A DNA stretch of 64,000 nucleotides from positions 434,001 through 498,000 of the forward strand of contig NW_024104368.1 of assembly GCF_003945595.2 (NCBI RefSeq), given 5' to 3'. The stretch is from Pipra filicauda. Its lineage: Eukaryota > Chordata > Aves > Passeriformes > Pipridae. Shown piece by piece: positions 50,301 through 64,000 of this stretch; the first letter of the stretch is position 1, and each line of letters opens with the position of its first letter. Under the pieces are notes generated by a model. It worked only from the letters and a program-made list of their open reading frames with translations. It did no database searches and was not told the DNA's origin. The translations under genes and the position numbers were made by a program.

Positions 50301-53300
50301 AGGGCCATGAAATCCACTACTTACAACAAAACCTGATTTGTCCCTTTGAGCTAAATCCCTTTCTGATGCTGTTTTCCTCAGTTTTTGTATTCGGAAAGCT
50401 GACTGACCACAGGGCAGTGAATCCACTCTCTATGGTGCCCTGCCCTTGCTGTTGCTCCCAGGGCAGTGTGACTGTCCTGTGGCTTCTGTCAGCACCAAAG
50501 CTTTCCTAACTCCCTGTAGAGGCAAATTACAGCATTTCTCATGAAAGGCAGGAGGCAGCAACACTGTACAGCAGAACAATCGAGTGGTTGAAGTTGGAGA
50601 CACATTCTGGTTAGCTGTGAGGAGCTGTGCTGTCCCATGTATTGGAACAATTCCTGCTTAACGGTCCTCCAGAGCTAAACCATCTAAGCCAAGAAGCCAC
50701 AAATAAAGCAAGATACAGACATTTCGGGGCTACTAGGCAACAGTTTTGTCAGGAACTTTGTAAAAATAAATCAGATGGAGTACGAACAGATCTTTCTTGG
50801 CCTGCCCAATAAGGACTGTGTGAATGGCATTGCTCAGCCAGTGGGTTCAAAGCATATCCCAGAATAATCACTCCCAGTCCACTTGGAGAGACTGCCCAAT
50901 ATCCAGGTACCTCCGTGTCAGGTCACCCTGCAGCTTACAGCTGGGTTTCTGCTGTGACCCTCCAGATGGGCGAGTCTCATCTTTCCCAAATTATTCCCAA
51001 GACTTTCAAATTCAGGAGCCTGAAGCTGAGCCTAAATTTAAGCCTTCAGATATACACACTTGGATTTTTGTGGCTAGCTCTTGCCATAAAATGCCAACCT
51101 GGAAAAGAGCAGGCACCAGCTCAGGATTCCTGGTGGTGCAGGGAGGCGTTGTGATGGGGAACCGACGTGGCAGATGCTTCTGTACACGACTTGGCAGCCT
51201 ATATTTGGATTCCCAGTTTGAAAAAGCCCTTAAGACCCAGCCATATGTTTATCTTATAAGATGGTTACCATATCCTCGCAGCTGACAGGTCTGAAAATGA
51301 TCTCAGTGATTTTGTCTTTCCATAGGGAAAGGGGAGCTCAAAAGGACACTGAAAGCAGGAGAAGTGAATAAAGGCAGATGGTCATCCTTTTTTTAAAGAT
51401 GCTATTATCACCAAAATATCTTGTATTTTCCATTGTTTTGTATAAAGTAAGTGACTCTAAATTGGCTTTTATCACACTAGGAACTGAGATAAAACAGCCT
51501 GCTATCAAAGTAGTTCTTTGAAAGAGAGCTTGCAGTGATAGTTACATATAATAAAATAAAAATCACTGAATGTGAAGACTTCTAAAGCTCACTATAAGAG
51601 GAAAAAAGCTATAGGAAAGCAAGAGACTATTTATCTATTTATAGTTTTAACAAGTGCAGCTGAACTAAAAATTAATTCAAACCATAAAGAGCTTTTCAGC
51701 AAGCTAATATTTTTCACATGATGCTTTATTGGCTTTCCTTTTCCATATTTTTCTAGGCACAAGTTTTGTCTACAAGTGATAATCCCTGTCATTAACATTC
51801 ATGGAAGTTCTTAGAGAAACAACTGTATACCTATCCCAGTGTTCGATAAATAAATGTGGACGAAGTGTTGTGCTGTCATTGAACACAGATTGGTATCTAT
51901 ATGAACAATATTTTTTCATGAAAGGCCTGGTTTATCATAGGTGAATGCACAGAGGCTGCCGTATAGCTACAATTCAAGGGGCTTCTCACATCACACATGC
52001 TTAGCATCACAGAAGAATGTTGATTTTAATGATCTCTGCACATCTTCAGCCGTCTACAACTCAAACCGAAACTCTTTCTGTGGATACCAGAACCAAGAGC
52101 CGAGCTGTCCCACAGCTGGTCCTGGTTGTGGTCCTGGTGTTTGGTTATTCATTTGTCTGGCACACCAGAGACTGGCTCTCACCTGGCTCTGGTCTGTGAG
52201 GACATCTAAGAAAACATTCATTTTTCCTTCTTGTCTGACTGGACATGCAGTTGTCCAGATGAGGTTCATTGTTCACTGTGAGACTGAAATAATCTGCATT
52301 GAATCTCCTTGTTATGTAATAGTCAATCTAAGACCTCCTTATAAAAAGAAAAGTTAATGGTTTCTGTAATATATGTGCTTAGATTAAAAAAAATCTACCA
52401 CAAAGTAACACCTCCACACTACCCAGGCTTCTAACATGTACCTGCTTTTATTTAACTTCTAAAGCTTTTGAAGACTGAGGAACCGAGTATGAGGAAATCA
52501 TTTATAGTTTAAAGAAATGTGTAAGAGTATTTAATAATACTAATGAATTCTATGTATAAAAAAACAAACCACATCTTTTGTCGAAGAAATCTGATTGTTA
52601 GTCAGTTTCTTCCTAACACACAGTATTCTTCCTGTGAAAAAGTAATATATCTCTACCAGTGATCCCTTTCATTGTTTCAAGTACCTGGTCATACTCAATG
52701 GGAAAAGGCTTTTGCTTCAAAATTACAAGTTCCACCATTTGGGGGCTCTTTTAAAGCACTACAGGACAGGCTCCAGAGAAAACAGACCACATCAATCATT
52801 TTTTTCCTCTTATTCATACTAAAAAGTTTATAAGTTTTCAGTTGGCTGGTGAAACTGTGACACTGTTACAAAGCAAACAAATATTTAAAAAGGTGTCCCT
52901 CTCCTCAAGACAAGAATAGAAATAAAAGGTACTTTTTATCTCTTCTATTAATAATATGAGGCCATTTCCAAGGTTCAAGGGCATCCTTGCAGAAGAAAAC
53001 ATTGATTAGAAATCTGGAAGAACAAGACTGTGGTTGCAGTGTGCTTTTAGGGATTAGCAGCTATGTCTTTTTGAAAGAAATTTCACTCTTTCTGACAACC
53101 GAGCTTGAAAGAAATGGATTAAAGATGACACATCTCCAATATCGCATCTAATGAAAAACAAAGTACCTATTCTTGAACCAAGAGGGAATATTTGTCATAT
53201 ATACAAACGCTGTATTCTTCCACCTTCTTTGCAGAAGGTGCTTTGAACTGGACTTGTAAACCTTTCATTCAAACTCGTAATTATTTACCTGTTAGAGCTT

Positions 53301-54091
53301 TGATATACACAGCTATGTCAGAGGAAAAGTACTTGATTTCAAAACACTGAGGATGAAGAATCTATTTGTGCACTGTAAACTAATTTCAGCCGTATTGCCC
53401 CACATATATGTGATTATTTTGCTGCCATTTTTAGATATCCTTCCAATAGCCACATGAACAACAATGTTCAGCCATGTTCAGAGACTTGTCAAATATCCCA
53501 CCCTAGTCCAGGTGCAAAGTACAGAACTAAATTTTGAAGCAGTGAATTGCAATACCTGGCACTACCTGAGCCCTAACTTCAAAACACCTCTCCTTGTTTC
53601 CTTTGCTCCTAACCTCTGCAGGGCTGAAGCTACTCAGGGACTCCTTTCTGCAAAAGCACTGGTGTAATTCTTCCAGGTTTGGAAGTATCTTACTATGAAA
53701 TCATAAATCTGGAACAACAGAAGCAGCAACACTCTCAAGTGCGTTTTCTTATTCAGCGGGCCCTAATAGATAAAACAAAGATGGATATTGTGCTTTTATG
53801 GATACAGGGACAAACTGAACAGGGCTGTAGTAATTAGAGAATTGGCTTCTCCTCAGGGGTTCAGTGCCTTGGGCACCTATCCCAGGAGAACGCAGTGCAA
53901 TAAAGATTTACTGCAATCTAACAAAGGCGATCTTGATTATGGATCTGAAATTAAATAAGCAGGTAATATATTCTGATCACATGCAAATATTTGCTAGAAG
54001 CTTTACCTCAAGCATTTTTGCACTTGGTTTGAAAATACTAATTTTAGAATAATTCTCACACATTATAATCACATGATGGACTTGCACGGAA
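47308..54091. other. 3' UTR and 3' flank of TECRL, no further gene recognised
   Basis: The proximal part must hold the TECRL 3' UTR, whose end is not determined. Beyond it, frames at 50824-51285 (153 codons, +) and 51941-52357 (138 codons, +) are open but low in recognisable motifs and unsupported. The next gene known in mammals beyond TECRL, EPHA5, was looked for (kinase, SAM and fibronectin motifs) and not seen. Confidence 0.55.
47721..47726 (+). promoter_or_regulatory. Candidate TECRL poly(A) signal (ATTAAA)
   Basis: ATTAAA lies about 415 bp after the TECRL stop. It is followed by CA-containing sequence about 20 bp on and by TG-rich sequence further down. The first canonical AATAAA I see after the stop is at 49539-49544, so a longer 3' UTR is equally possible. 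Sequence alone does not decide this. Confidence 0.3.
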
Positions 54092-55020
54092 TGTGAGAGA
54101 CTGAAATGCTAAAGTGTTAATGGCTCGATCGGCCATTTGCAAAAGCAGAAGGGTGATTGTGGAGGCCAAGTTTGCACCTTCCAGCTGAAGAGGAGGAGGA
54201 CAGTGTTTGGGTGTGTGGTGGTGAAACCTCTGATCTGCTTAAGAACGCTCAGGTGCAGAGTGGGTGTGCACCCACCACTGGAGGATGACCATGAGAGACT
54301 GACCTTTGTTTAGCAACAAGATGGATTTTTGAATCAGATAAGGGAAAAGGCTGATAAGAAGCAGATCCTGGGAGATGGGATAATGCTTTTTATCATGTCA
54401 GTTTCCTCCCTCACATGACTGGCTCAGGTGTAAAAATCCCCCCCCTCAGGGCAAGGTATTGAGTCATTCACGAGTAGGCCTGAGGGTATTCATCCCTTCA
54501 GATGGGGCATATCTGGGTCAACTATGCCGATGAGAGAGGCAGCTGCATGTCTTAGAAGGTGTCATAAACCATCAGAGACCCCCGAGGTGCTCCCAGACTA
54601 ATTTCTTGGGCTTTCCACCAGAGGACTGCGCGTGACCCACGGTGTTGCATAGGACAGTGTAGTATTCCTCACCCAAGGATAGGCACCTGGACATTCCCAC
54701 CTGAACCTGAACGTATATTAAGCCATCGAACTTTGTGTTGTGTGGGCTCTCCCCACATCAGAGGGATCAAGACTTTGACCATCACTTTGACCAATGAGCA
54801 TTGAAATTGCAACAATCAAGTCTTGTCACTGGATCCATGCATGGTGGTATCTTTCCATTGCACTGTCTACTCTTATCCTTTCTTTTTCTTTCTTTCTTTT
54901 CCTTATAGATTTTCTGAAGTGACATCTTTATACTTTTTTATTGCTATATTTCTACAGATAATAACCAAAATGGTTATATACATCCTCTCCATTGCAAACA
55001 AATTGTTCTAAAATAAACCT
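54092..55020 (+). mobile_element. LTR-like unit of an endogenous retrovirus, probable solo LTR
   Basis: The unit starts TGTGAGAGACTG. It is much richer in CpG than its flanks, with about eleven CpGs between 54092 and 54740. It has a TATA-like ACGTATATTAAG at 54711-54722, a long pyrimidine tract at 54866-54904 and an AATAAA at 55012-55017, an arrangement typical of an LTR promoter and polyadenylation region. No gag, pol or env coding sequence is attached. The right border is blurred by a TA/CA microsatellite, and no target-site duplication could be assigned. The family is not named with confidence; it resembles repeats I associate with avian ERVL-type LTRs. Confidence 0.6.
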
Positions 55021-55022
55021 GC

Positions 55023-55095
55023 CATATATATACATACATACATATACACACACATATATATATAGACACACACACACATTTATATATATATATAA
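55023..55095. repeat. TA/CA compound microsatellite
   Basis: About 73 bp of (TA)n, (CATA)n and (CA)n blocks directly after the AATAAA of the LTR-like unit. It may have grown from that unit's 3' tail. It is likely length-polymorphic. Confidence 0.9.
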
Positions 55096-58000
55096 ACAGT
55101 GGCCATTCAGTGTCATTTCACTCTAATCTGCCCCAAGGGATCTATTAACAATAATCTCAGTTACCTTTGCATTCAATGGGGAGCTCATAACAACAGAGTA
55201 ATGCAAGTTACACAGGGAATTACTGCATGCTCTGTTCTCATATATAGTTGTCTTCATTGTTTCTCAGGGAAATTAAGTGCTTTTCCTACCAGTGAAGTGG
55301 TGTCCAATTTTCCTGCCCTTCTGAACTGCAATACCAAATCCTTAGAGCAGACACAAGACTTTGACTGAGGGTGTCAGTGTGTGTGATCTTCACAGAGGGA
55401 GTTCAGAAGTCACAGATAGGAGAAAAGAATCCCCACAGATTGCCCCACTCCATTGCTGCTGGTCCTGAGCCCATGAAGGACCAAAGCCCACCTCAGGCCC
55501 TTCTTCTCCCTCTCAAAGTTCCTTTGCTGACAGTCCTGGCCCTGTCACAAAGTTTCAGTGCACAAGTCCTCTTGGAACTATTCAAGACCTGAAGTGTCAC
55601 GAGTCTGCCACAGCTGAGCTAGGAGATGTGCTGCAGGTGCAAGGTCAGAATGCTGAAACCAAATGCAAGATGGGCTTAACCATATAAATAAGTAGCCCAC
55701 CAAACATCTTTTTACCTTGAGCAAGTAATTGATCAGTAACTTCTTATCCCTTAGGCAATTCTTTTGGTCCTTCCTAGCCTGTGTTTCGTTAAGGCTCACA
55801 TCTGACTCGCTCTCAGCAGCAGAGGACTGCCCAGACCAACAGAAGTGAGCACAGCATCCATTGCTATCAAACACTTGGAAAAATGACTGCTTTTATTTAC
55901 TGGCAAACAATTCATATAAGAGCACTAAATCTGGGCGAGCGTAAGGCAATATGGGGCAGTTTTGCCTATGGCAGTTCTGGGGCCTTGGGACTGCAGATGC
56001 ATATATCATTCAGAAAGGATATCTAAGCAAGTAAAAGGAAATACCCTGTGTAATCACACAGTTATGTCGTAATTATATGCAAATAACACATTATAAAACA
56101 TGCGGATAAGATCCCCACTTCTCAGCAGCCCAAAGCAGTTCACTTTTTAGATATCATTGAGCAAACAGAAATAAAAGCAAATCCTTCAGGGCCCACAAAT
56201 CTATGGTTGACATACACAATCAATAGGCAGTTACAAAGAGAGAAATACTGCAGGAGTTTTCTTATTCGAGATAAGGAGCGGGGGGAGAAACTTTGCTTCC
56301 CACTCCCCCCATTTTCAGCAGAGAAAATAAAATTGATTCATTGGTTACAGTGCAAGGAGATGAGCATCTCCAGCAGAAATTAAGGGCACAAGCAAGGTCA
56401 CAATACATAAAAATTTCAAGCAGCAGCAGACAGAGCTGGCTAAACTGACTGCCATTTTAACTGCAGTTGTTGATAAAACCGTCACATTAAGAGGCAGGCT
56501 AAAGGATGGTCAAAAGGTTAAGCCAGGCAGGTTGGTACAGAAAACATAAAAAATGTCCTCTGCCACAAGAAATGTCTGCGGATGAGGCTTCTCCTGCTGC
56601 TGTCTTTATGGGGAGGAGGATGCAAAACTCAGGGCAAATAGGGGTCCTGCTGATGCCTTGATCTCAGGCAAGCCCTGTAGGACTCGTCGTTTGAAGCCGA
56701 CAAAGGTTAGTGGCACCAAAACTCATGCTTGGTATTTCTATCACTTCTAGAGCTTCTAATGATTTTCCCTGCAACACATTTTCTCTCTATTTCATTTTCC
56801 TTCATCCCCAGAGGCTATACTATATGTCTTTATGTTGCAGCAAAATATTCTACAGATGTAAGTAAAGAAAGCCATCTGTTCTTTGAAAATGCAGTGTCTC
56901 AGCTAGGATTTTTTTAGGTTAGGGTTTTTTTCCTTTTTTTCTAATTAATACAACTAATCCATCAGTTTGCGTGCATTTCACACATAGATGAAGTACCAAG
57001 CATTTCAGTGTAAGCTAGGAGAGAAAAGTTCAATCAATCAAAAAATCACTACTTTTCTCCCTTTTGACTTTTGATTTACAAAGTGTTGCATATTTATGTT
57101 TATACCAGGAATCAAAATGTACTAGTTCCCACTGGGAGCCTCATTTCCAAACCTCCTTTTCAGGAATGAGTTGCTCACAATGTTTCTTTCTCTTCAATCA
57201 AGCATCATTTCCTTGCTAATTACCGCAAATTACAAGTGCAAGGGGCAGCATTCCCTTGTTTTCTGAGAAAGAGCCATGTGGGCTGAACGCTGCGAACTGG
57301 AAAACACAGCGTTTTATTTCCCAATCAGAAACATACTCTGACTGATCTGTACATGGGAGTCTGACATAGCTTGAACTGTGAGTGAACCAAACCTGATGCT
57401 TCAGACCACTGGAAAGTCAAAAGCACCAGCAGGAAGATTCAGCATGCTGCCAAGGGGAAAACAAATGTAGCTGGAAAGCTCTGACCTTTTATTTAACAAA
57501 TGTAATATGGCATAAGGTATGAGGGGCAAAAGTATGCCATAACTGAGACTTACCGTACACTCAAATTTTTGCTCTGAAAATGGGCTACCCTTATACTCAA
57601 AATGGGACTGTAGACATGGGGCCACTATCCAGGTTGTACCATCTGTGGGATGGATGCAAGAGAAATGGGTAAGAAACAGGCTGCCTCTCTCCTTAACCCA
57701 AACTAAGGGTCAGGAAGAAGCAGAGGGTCTGATGGGGCAGAAGGTCTCTGAGACCTGCTGGCTCCCAGGGATAACCTGGTGGTGCAGTGGGTCACACATT
57801 TCCCCAAGCCTTACTTGGGGATCCAGCCCCAAGAGGCTTCTCGTTCCGTCACCAGTCTGCACGGCTCCAGAGCAACCTCAGGGCAAGAAGGGCCAAAGGC
57901 AGCAGAGACAACAAAGTGTCCCTTTACCGAGCAAGCAAAGCTTATTGCTCCAAGTGAGCTAATATCCTGGAAACTCTTCCCTGTGCCTCATGTTCCCTTG

Positions 58001-61000
58001 CCATTGATGGTGCATGTCTCCAGAACAAAAGCTGTCCACAGTGCAGATGGCCATTGTAATCTCCCTGAGTGACATAAATAAAATAGATGAATGCAAGCAG
58101 ACTAATGATCTACTCTAGGAAGGTTGGTTATGATGCATTGAAAAGAACAGCTGGTTGTCGGCAACATATTTATCAGGAATTTAAAAGAAAACAACAGCCA
58201 TATAATCCAGAGGATTTAATGACAGAGTGGAACGAATGCTGAATAAATGCTCCTTTTGATAAATTCACAAACATTTGGGTGATGCAACAGTGATTTATAT
58301 TCTTCTGAGAGAAATAAACAAATTAAGGATTTCATGGCCTTGTGGAGAACACATTTTGTAAAAGTGAATTTCTGTGTACTTTCAGATAAACCTTATCTCC
58401 TTGGTATTAGTGGAAAACAAACCATGGTACTTTCACCTTGCAAGAAACTCCAGATTTTTGGTATTTAGTTGGCTTGTTACTCTGCTCTCCCTAAATCAGG
58501 TAAGAAACATTTGTTGCTTGCTGAGCAATATATTACAGAGCAGAGTTTTATACCTGGTCCATAGTGAAACCATGAAAACTATAGTAAAATTTTACCTCTG
58601 TGAATGTCAAAAATGTTTGACTGAAAGTTTAGTTTTAACAGTGTCAAAATGTTTCCTTGCAACATGGTAAAATCACTCCCACTCACAGGGTTGCAGAGTA
58701 TGACATTTGTCTTTAAAAATTACTAATCATCCAAACTAATACAAATAGGCAGTACTATTGATGAGTAAAATGAAACTATTTTAAAAAAGTGCTCTGTCTG
58801 AATTCTTCTGTTGGATATCTTCCTACAGAATTTTCAGATGTCAACAAAAGAGCATTTTCCAACAAAAATCATTCCACAAAATAGCTTTGGCCAGCTCTGA
58901 GGAAAATGACGATAGCTGAAGGTAAAAAGTACATGAACCTCTGGTCCTACGTGCTCTCAAGCATCAGACCTCTTGCATCTGTTCTCCCCAGTACTTATAT
59001 TTGTACACTGGTACACTGTCCAAAGTCACAGGGACAGGCAGGATGACGGAGCCTCTCCTGGATGCAGCAGCACTGCACTGAGCACTGTTGGTTTGCAACT
59101 CACTAAACCCAAGCATGCAGAAGCCGACCCCTCCTTGTGCACCCTACAGTGCCACAAACAATAGAGTTCGAGACTGGAAAGAAGCATTTAGTTAAGTCAG
59201 CACTTAGGGGTGCATTGCCATTGAATCATGGCTATCACGTTCATCACATCGGATAGCTCTAAGCCAGAAGTAAGAGAACTCTTTCCTGCCCCACCCTGTG
59301 GGCACTGGCAGGATTTGAAGCACATCCCATACGGATTCCCTGATGAGATCAGGCTCTCAGGAGAATTTCTCCTGCATTTCTGACTTGTTATGGGGGATGC
59401 ACTGCCCAGATGGCTCTCAGTAGGCTGTTATGGGGCAGGAAGCCCTAGATACATAACACCACAAATTAGACATTGCTAAAATGCTGGCAGGATTTTCAGA
59501 CATGATCAATAGGCAGAGGATCCTACTAACAAAATCTTGCTCTTACTTGTTAGCATGAGATGTTTTTGCTGTCTTTTGCTGAGGTCCTTGCTGAAATGCA
59601 ACTCCATCATCATCCACAAACATTCATCTGTAAACATGCATGATTTTCACTATGCTGAAGGTAGTTATTCTGTACCCTAACTGTTACCAGCATTGTTATT
59701 AACCTGCATTACATGGGCATTCAGAGCACTCTGGTTGCCATCCTGAGTCAAGACACAGTCACACACATACTTAACCCCAAGCAGACTGCAAGCCCCACAC
59801 AAATCAATGGGTTAAGACTTCTGCAGCCCTCAGGATCTGACATTTAACACTGAAAGCAGTGTTAAAACTCTTTCCCTGCCCACAGTACTCAGCTATGTGA
59901 AACGGACATTCTTTCAGCACTGGCAAAAAGTTCATGAGCTCATCAGGGGAATAGTGTTTCAAGTTCACCAAGATGCCTATTTCTCTTTCTGTTGACTGCT
60001 GAAGGAAGCAATGATCCATATTTCCTACCACATGCTCCATTCCTCCAGACAGCTCAAAGCCTCCTCCTGTTTCCCATACTTAGACCCGCTGTTGCTTATT
60101 AGTTGCTACATTAACACCTGAAGCAAAGATCAAGACATCATTATGCTAGGCTCTGTAAACAAAAATAAAAAGGAAAACAATCCCTTACTCCCATCTGAGC
60201 ATGAGGAGAAGAGGCAAATAATGCAACCAGGTATGAGGGTGATAAATCTTCAGTTATGGAGGATAATGTAGAAAGAAAAAATCCTTCTAGATTTTCATTA
60301 CCAAACTCATTTGAGATAAACTGTAGGAACGATATTTTCTTGGAGGGGAAACGAACTTTGTACAGTTAAGTCTTTGCTGTCAAAAGCAAAAGATAAGAAT
60401 GACCTTTGCTTTTAATGTATTTGTCTCTCCATATCCATCATAGACAGTGAACCCAGTCTATTAGCACCATTGGTCTAACACTAAAAGTCAATTTGATTTA
60501 ACCATACTTGCTGGCACTGCAAACTGCCTGACTATCACTCAATTAGAAAAGAGGCATTAGCTCAGGTGTTGCTCAAACTCTAGCTGCTCCTTTGCCTTTG
60601 TAATGTACCTGAGATTCTGCTTTAATTCGATGTTCTGTAATCACCTGGGTTTAAATCAATCCAGCACTGTCAAAAGCATATGGGTTCAAATGAAAATGCA
60701 ACATTTAAAATACAAATAACCACTGAAGGTAGATTTTAAGTGCTAGTGCTGTATCATTATGGTGAAGCTGACGCCATTTACAGCAACATTAAAGCAAGTG
60801 TTATTAAGAGAAAATGAGGCATTTGTCAATGAGTGTTTTTAGTACCATTAAAGGTCTTAGAATTAACAAACTTGCAATATTTTGACTAAAACAAGCTCAT
60901 TCAAAGGCTCTTTTTAGCACATTAGCATCTTGCTAGACTTTGAGGATGTTTCAGGTCTTCCTTCCTTAACTTGTAAAGGAAGAAATCAAATTCCAGTAAG

Positions 61001-64000
61001 AGTGTTATATAACTGTGGAAGTGTACTACTTGCTGTTGCATGTACACTTTGAGATACAAGTACTCAAAATAGAAAGATCAGCCTTTTTGCTGGAGAGTAT
61101 AACATTTAATTTCCAGGGTCCCAAAAGGAAATATGAACCAAGTTCTGATCTCCCCAGTCATTACTGAGGGATTTTTTTATTATATTAATTACCCATTATC
61201 TTTTATAGGACCATTTCTTCAGTGAGAATGCACCCGCTGAGATTAGAGGTCTGCCTCCAGTATCATAAAGTTAAAACAAGCTGTGAATATCACAGATGGG
61301 CATACATTTATTGCAAGAGAATTTTTTGAATATTCAGTTGCAGAGAACCTTCTGAAAACCAATCTGAGTTGTTTGTAGAGTCCTTAAAAATGTATTACTC
61401 TGTTTCACCTTCAAACACCTGTAGTGTCTTGTCTATGTGGATATTTCAGTGTAGAAACACACATGGAAACCCCCACATATATCCATGAAAGATATGTTTC
61501 CCCCTTCAGGAACAAACACCTGGATTTTACTCCCAAATACTGGTGTGTCAGCACCCTCCCTGGACCAGCCCAAATCCTTGAGTTTCCCTCTCTCTTTAAT
61601 ACAATGCTTCTTTACAGACTTGACTCAAAACCAATGAGATTTCTGCAGTACATTGCAGGAGAATATTCTTACCACAGAAAAACAGGTTTAAAATTTAATG
61701 TCTAGTTCTGGTTGTGTACCTTTTGGTGTTCCTAATAAAAGCCCACATTACACCCAGACTACCTTACAAATGAAAATGTGACGATGTCACAGTGTCATGA
61801 GCCCACGAAAGGCTTGGGGCACAGCTGTGGGCAGCCTGGTCCAGAGCAGAGCACAAGGCTATGGCCACCCTGCATCATATGAAAGGTCCATTTTGTTTTC
61901 AAAAGCATCCAGAAAGGAGGACAGAAGAGAAGCATAATGACAAAGTGACTGCATATGACTTTGGACTGACACAGCAGGTGTATCTACATGGTAGAAGGCA
62001 AGGCTCATTCTACAATCCAGAGTTAACCCCAAAACATTTCTAGGGCAGAAAATACATAACAGTAATAGCACATGCACTCAGGAAAATACACTCTGCTTAA
62101 AAGATCTGCATCTTGCAGACTACAGTTGCCACACATCTACCCAATTCCAAGCACAGCAAGAGAAACAAACTGTAGTCTTATTTGGTCTATCTACCTGGTG
62201 TTAACCAAGGTATACACCCCTAAGCACTGTATGCATTCATTAGAACACAAAGCCCTCCCACTGTGCTGAAAAGTGTGAGGAGAAACTTCAGGCTTCTTTC
62301 CCAAATGGTTTTCACTTCTGCTAGGTTATATTTACAGGTCCTAAGCAGCTCATGCCATGTGGACGGGGCTGGCATCCTTGTTAACTGAAGTCCACATGTG
62401 ATGAGACACAGAGAGGCTATAAGAGCGCCCTTCCAGTTGGCTTAAAGACAGAGTGAGAGAAAAGAAAAATGCATGAAGACTCAGGTAATAAGAACAAAGG
62501 CTTTAAGTTAAAAGAGACTGTGATATAAATAAAATTGTGCTGAAATGCACGTGGAGCAGGCTCGACATGTTGTCACTGCAAGTGCTGTCCCTTTCACTCG
62601 AGGAAGGTCTGGCTCAGTGGCTTATTGCTCAATTATAAAGTTAATCAAAGAACTAATTGAGCTTGGTCTTTTGAGCCTTTTCTTATGGATTGACTTTTAT
62701 TAGAGCTGAGGACATGAGGAAAGTCATAAAGGGCAAGGAGATGATAAGCCTAATATGTAAGAGGAATGATAGTAATATGTCATATTTCTGAAGCCAAAAT
62801 TGGGTTGTAGGAAGGAATATGACAGAGCCATGTACCTTTTAAAACCCTATAACCTGCATGGAATTTGAAACCTTTCTTGCAGTGTTTTGCCATCTCAATT
62901 GTTAATTTCTCTAACTGTGCTTCCAGCTTTTCTAGTCTGTTTTCAGCAAACCAGTGCCTGATGTGAAGGAGATGATCTGCCTGTAACAGAAACTAAGGAC
63001 TATAGCTCTTCTTTTAGAACAAAATGATCTCAAGGATAAAACTTAGTTATCAATGTGATATTAAAGATCTGCACGTATAATAGCATTTACATGAAGAAAA
63101 AAAATTACAGAAGGGGCCCAGCACTAATATAGACCATGTAGAAGAAGGATGATTTCTTAAAGGTGTTGTTCAAAGTGAACTTGCATTATTTGATGTGGGC
63201 TTCAAAATGAAGGTGCTTGGTTAAGTTATGTGAAGAAACAGCAATGAGTTACAGTTCTTGACATTTTCATGCTGTTTTTCTAAGACTAATATGGAGAAAA
63301 AAAATTGTTCTACACTTCAGAGCAATTAGAATATTTTACGTTTTAAAATTGTTTTGGAGAGCGCATATTCTGCAAGTGTCTTAGCTCATACTGGATAATG
63401 ATGAGCAAGTGAAACAGAATGTCATGCTTTCTAAAATGTAAATATAAGGAGGTATTCTTTTCTCTTTCCAATGACTATCCTGTGCTACAATTACCTTTCT
63501 TTTGGCTGTCTAAATAATATCCTCTTGATGAAAAGGAAAGTGCTCATGGGAACTTCCATCACATGGTTACAAAGGAAGAAAATAACTTATTTAATGCATA
63601 GCAGTCAGGATTCAAAGGGAAAGAATTAAAATTGAATATGCTCCCTGGCTATGGGATTTTTCCTCATATTTGGTCTGGTATGAGATAAGAGCTACTGACT
63701 GGAAACACATGGCTAGTGTAAAGTTCAGGGTCAGGTGTTTGGGCACACACCTCCACTTCTGAAAGCTGATGCAATATAAGCCATTTTGGTGATGCTGATT
63801 CCCTCCTTCCAGGAGGAACCATCTTCCTTAGAAGATAATGTGGGGAGACCTTGACTGAAGTTCAGGGGACAGCTTGCCAGTTCTATTCAAAAATATAAAC
63901 CCAACAGGGCATAGGCAAAGGATGATCAAAGAAACTACAAGTTCATTTTCGAGAGTGAACTAAGAGTGTTTGTCTTACTTAGCTTAGCAAAACAGAGGTC
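55096..64000. other. Non-coding 3' intergenic interval, no gene recognised
   Basis: About 8.9 kb without recognisable exons, RNA genes or interspersed repeats. Open frames (for example 57645-57962 and 58374-58670) lack similarity and splice support. Confidence 0.55.

Noticed and set aside
50824..51285. 153-codon + strand open frame downstream of TECRL
   Set aside because: No domain, signal peptide or family similarity was seen. Nearby overlapping frames are also open, so this is probably base composition.
51941..52357. 138-codon + strand open frame
   Set aside because: No motif is recognised, and overlapping frames on both strands argue for chance.
47308..64000. EPHA5, the gene beyond TECRL in mammals
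   Set aside because: No ephrin-receptor kinase, SAM or fibronectin-type exon was recognised in this flank.

Overview
The window looks like a bird nuclear genome, probably a songbird or another neoavian rather than chicken. It has low gene density, spliceosomal introns, and three fragments of CR1, the LINE typical of birds. One CR1 keeps the diagnostic tandem 8-bp ATTCTATG tail. There is also a short fragment resembling a tRNA-derived SINE with a CR1-type tail, and an LTR-like endogenous-retrovirus unit. No operons, tRNA or rRNA genes, or CRISPR arrays were seen. Almost all open reading frames above 60 codons are chance frames.

The one protein-coding gene I can support is TECRL (trans-2,3-enoyl-CoA reductase-like) on the + strand, in ten coding exons: 19652-19696, 21209-21312, 33246-33361, 35386-35491, 37182-37254, 39780-39823, 43439-43496, 45082-45167, 45583-45628 and 47180-47307. 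Every exon has AG/GT borders and all nine junctions keep one reading frame to a TGA stop. They correspond to human exons 3-12. The joined product is 267 complete residues plus the end of one split codon. If the missing part is 95 residues as in human TECRL, the protein is 363 residues, the human length. Exons 1 and 2 were not found and probably lie upstream of the window.

Layout: 1-9655 is non-coding, with an old sense CR1 at the left edge. An antisense CR1 lies at 9656-10455. The stretch 10456-19651 is non-coding (5' intergenic or intron 2) and holds the SINE-like fragment at 18500-18610. TECRL exons 3-12 follow at 19652-47307. Intron 3 carries a sense CR1, intron 4 is 11.9 kb, and intron 7 has a long T/TTG tract. 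The 3' flank is 47308-64000. It has no recognisable gene, an LTR-like unit at about 54092-55020, and an adjoining TA/CA microsatellite.

I did not find a new biological system here. The most useful results are the complete 3' gene model of TECRL, its unusual splice sites, and the two retroelement fragments, which could narrow down the lineage.
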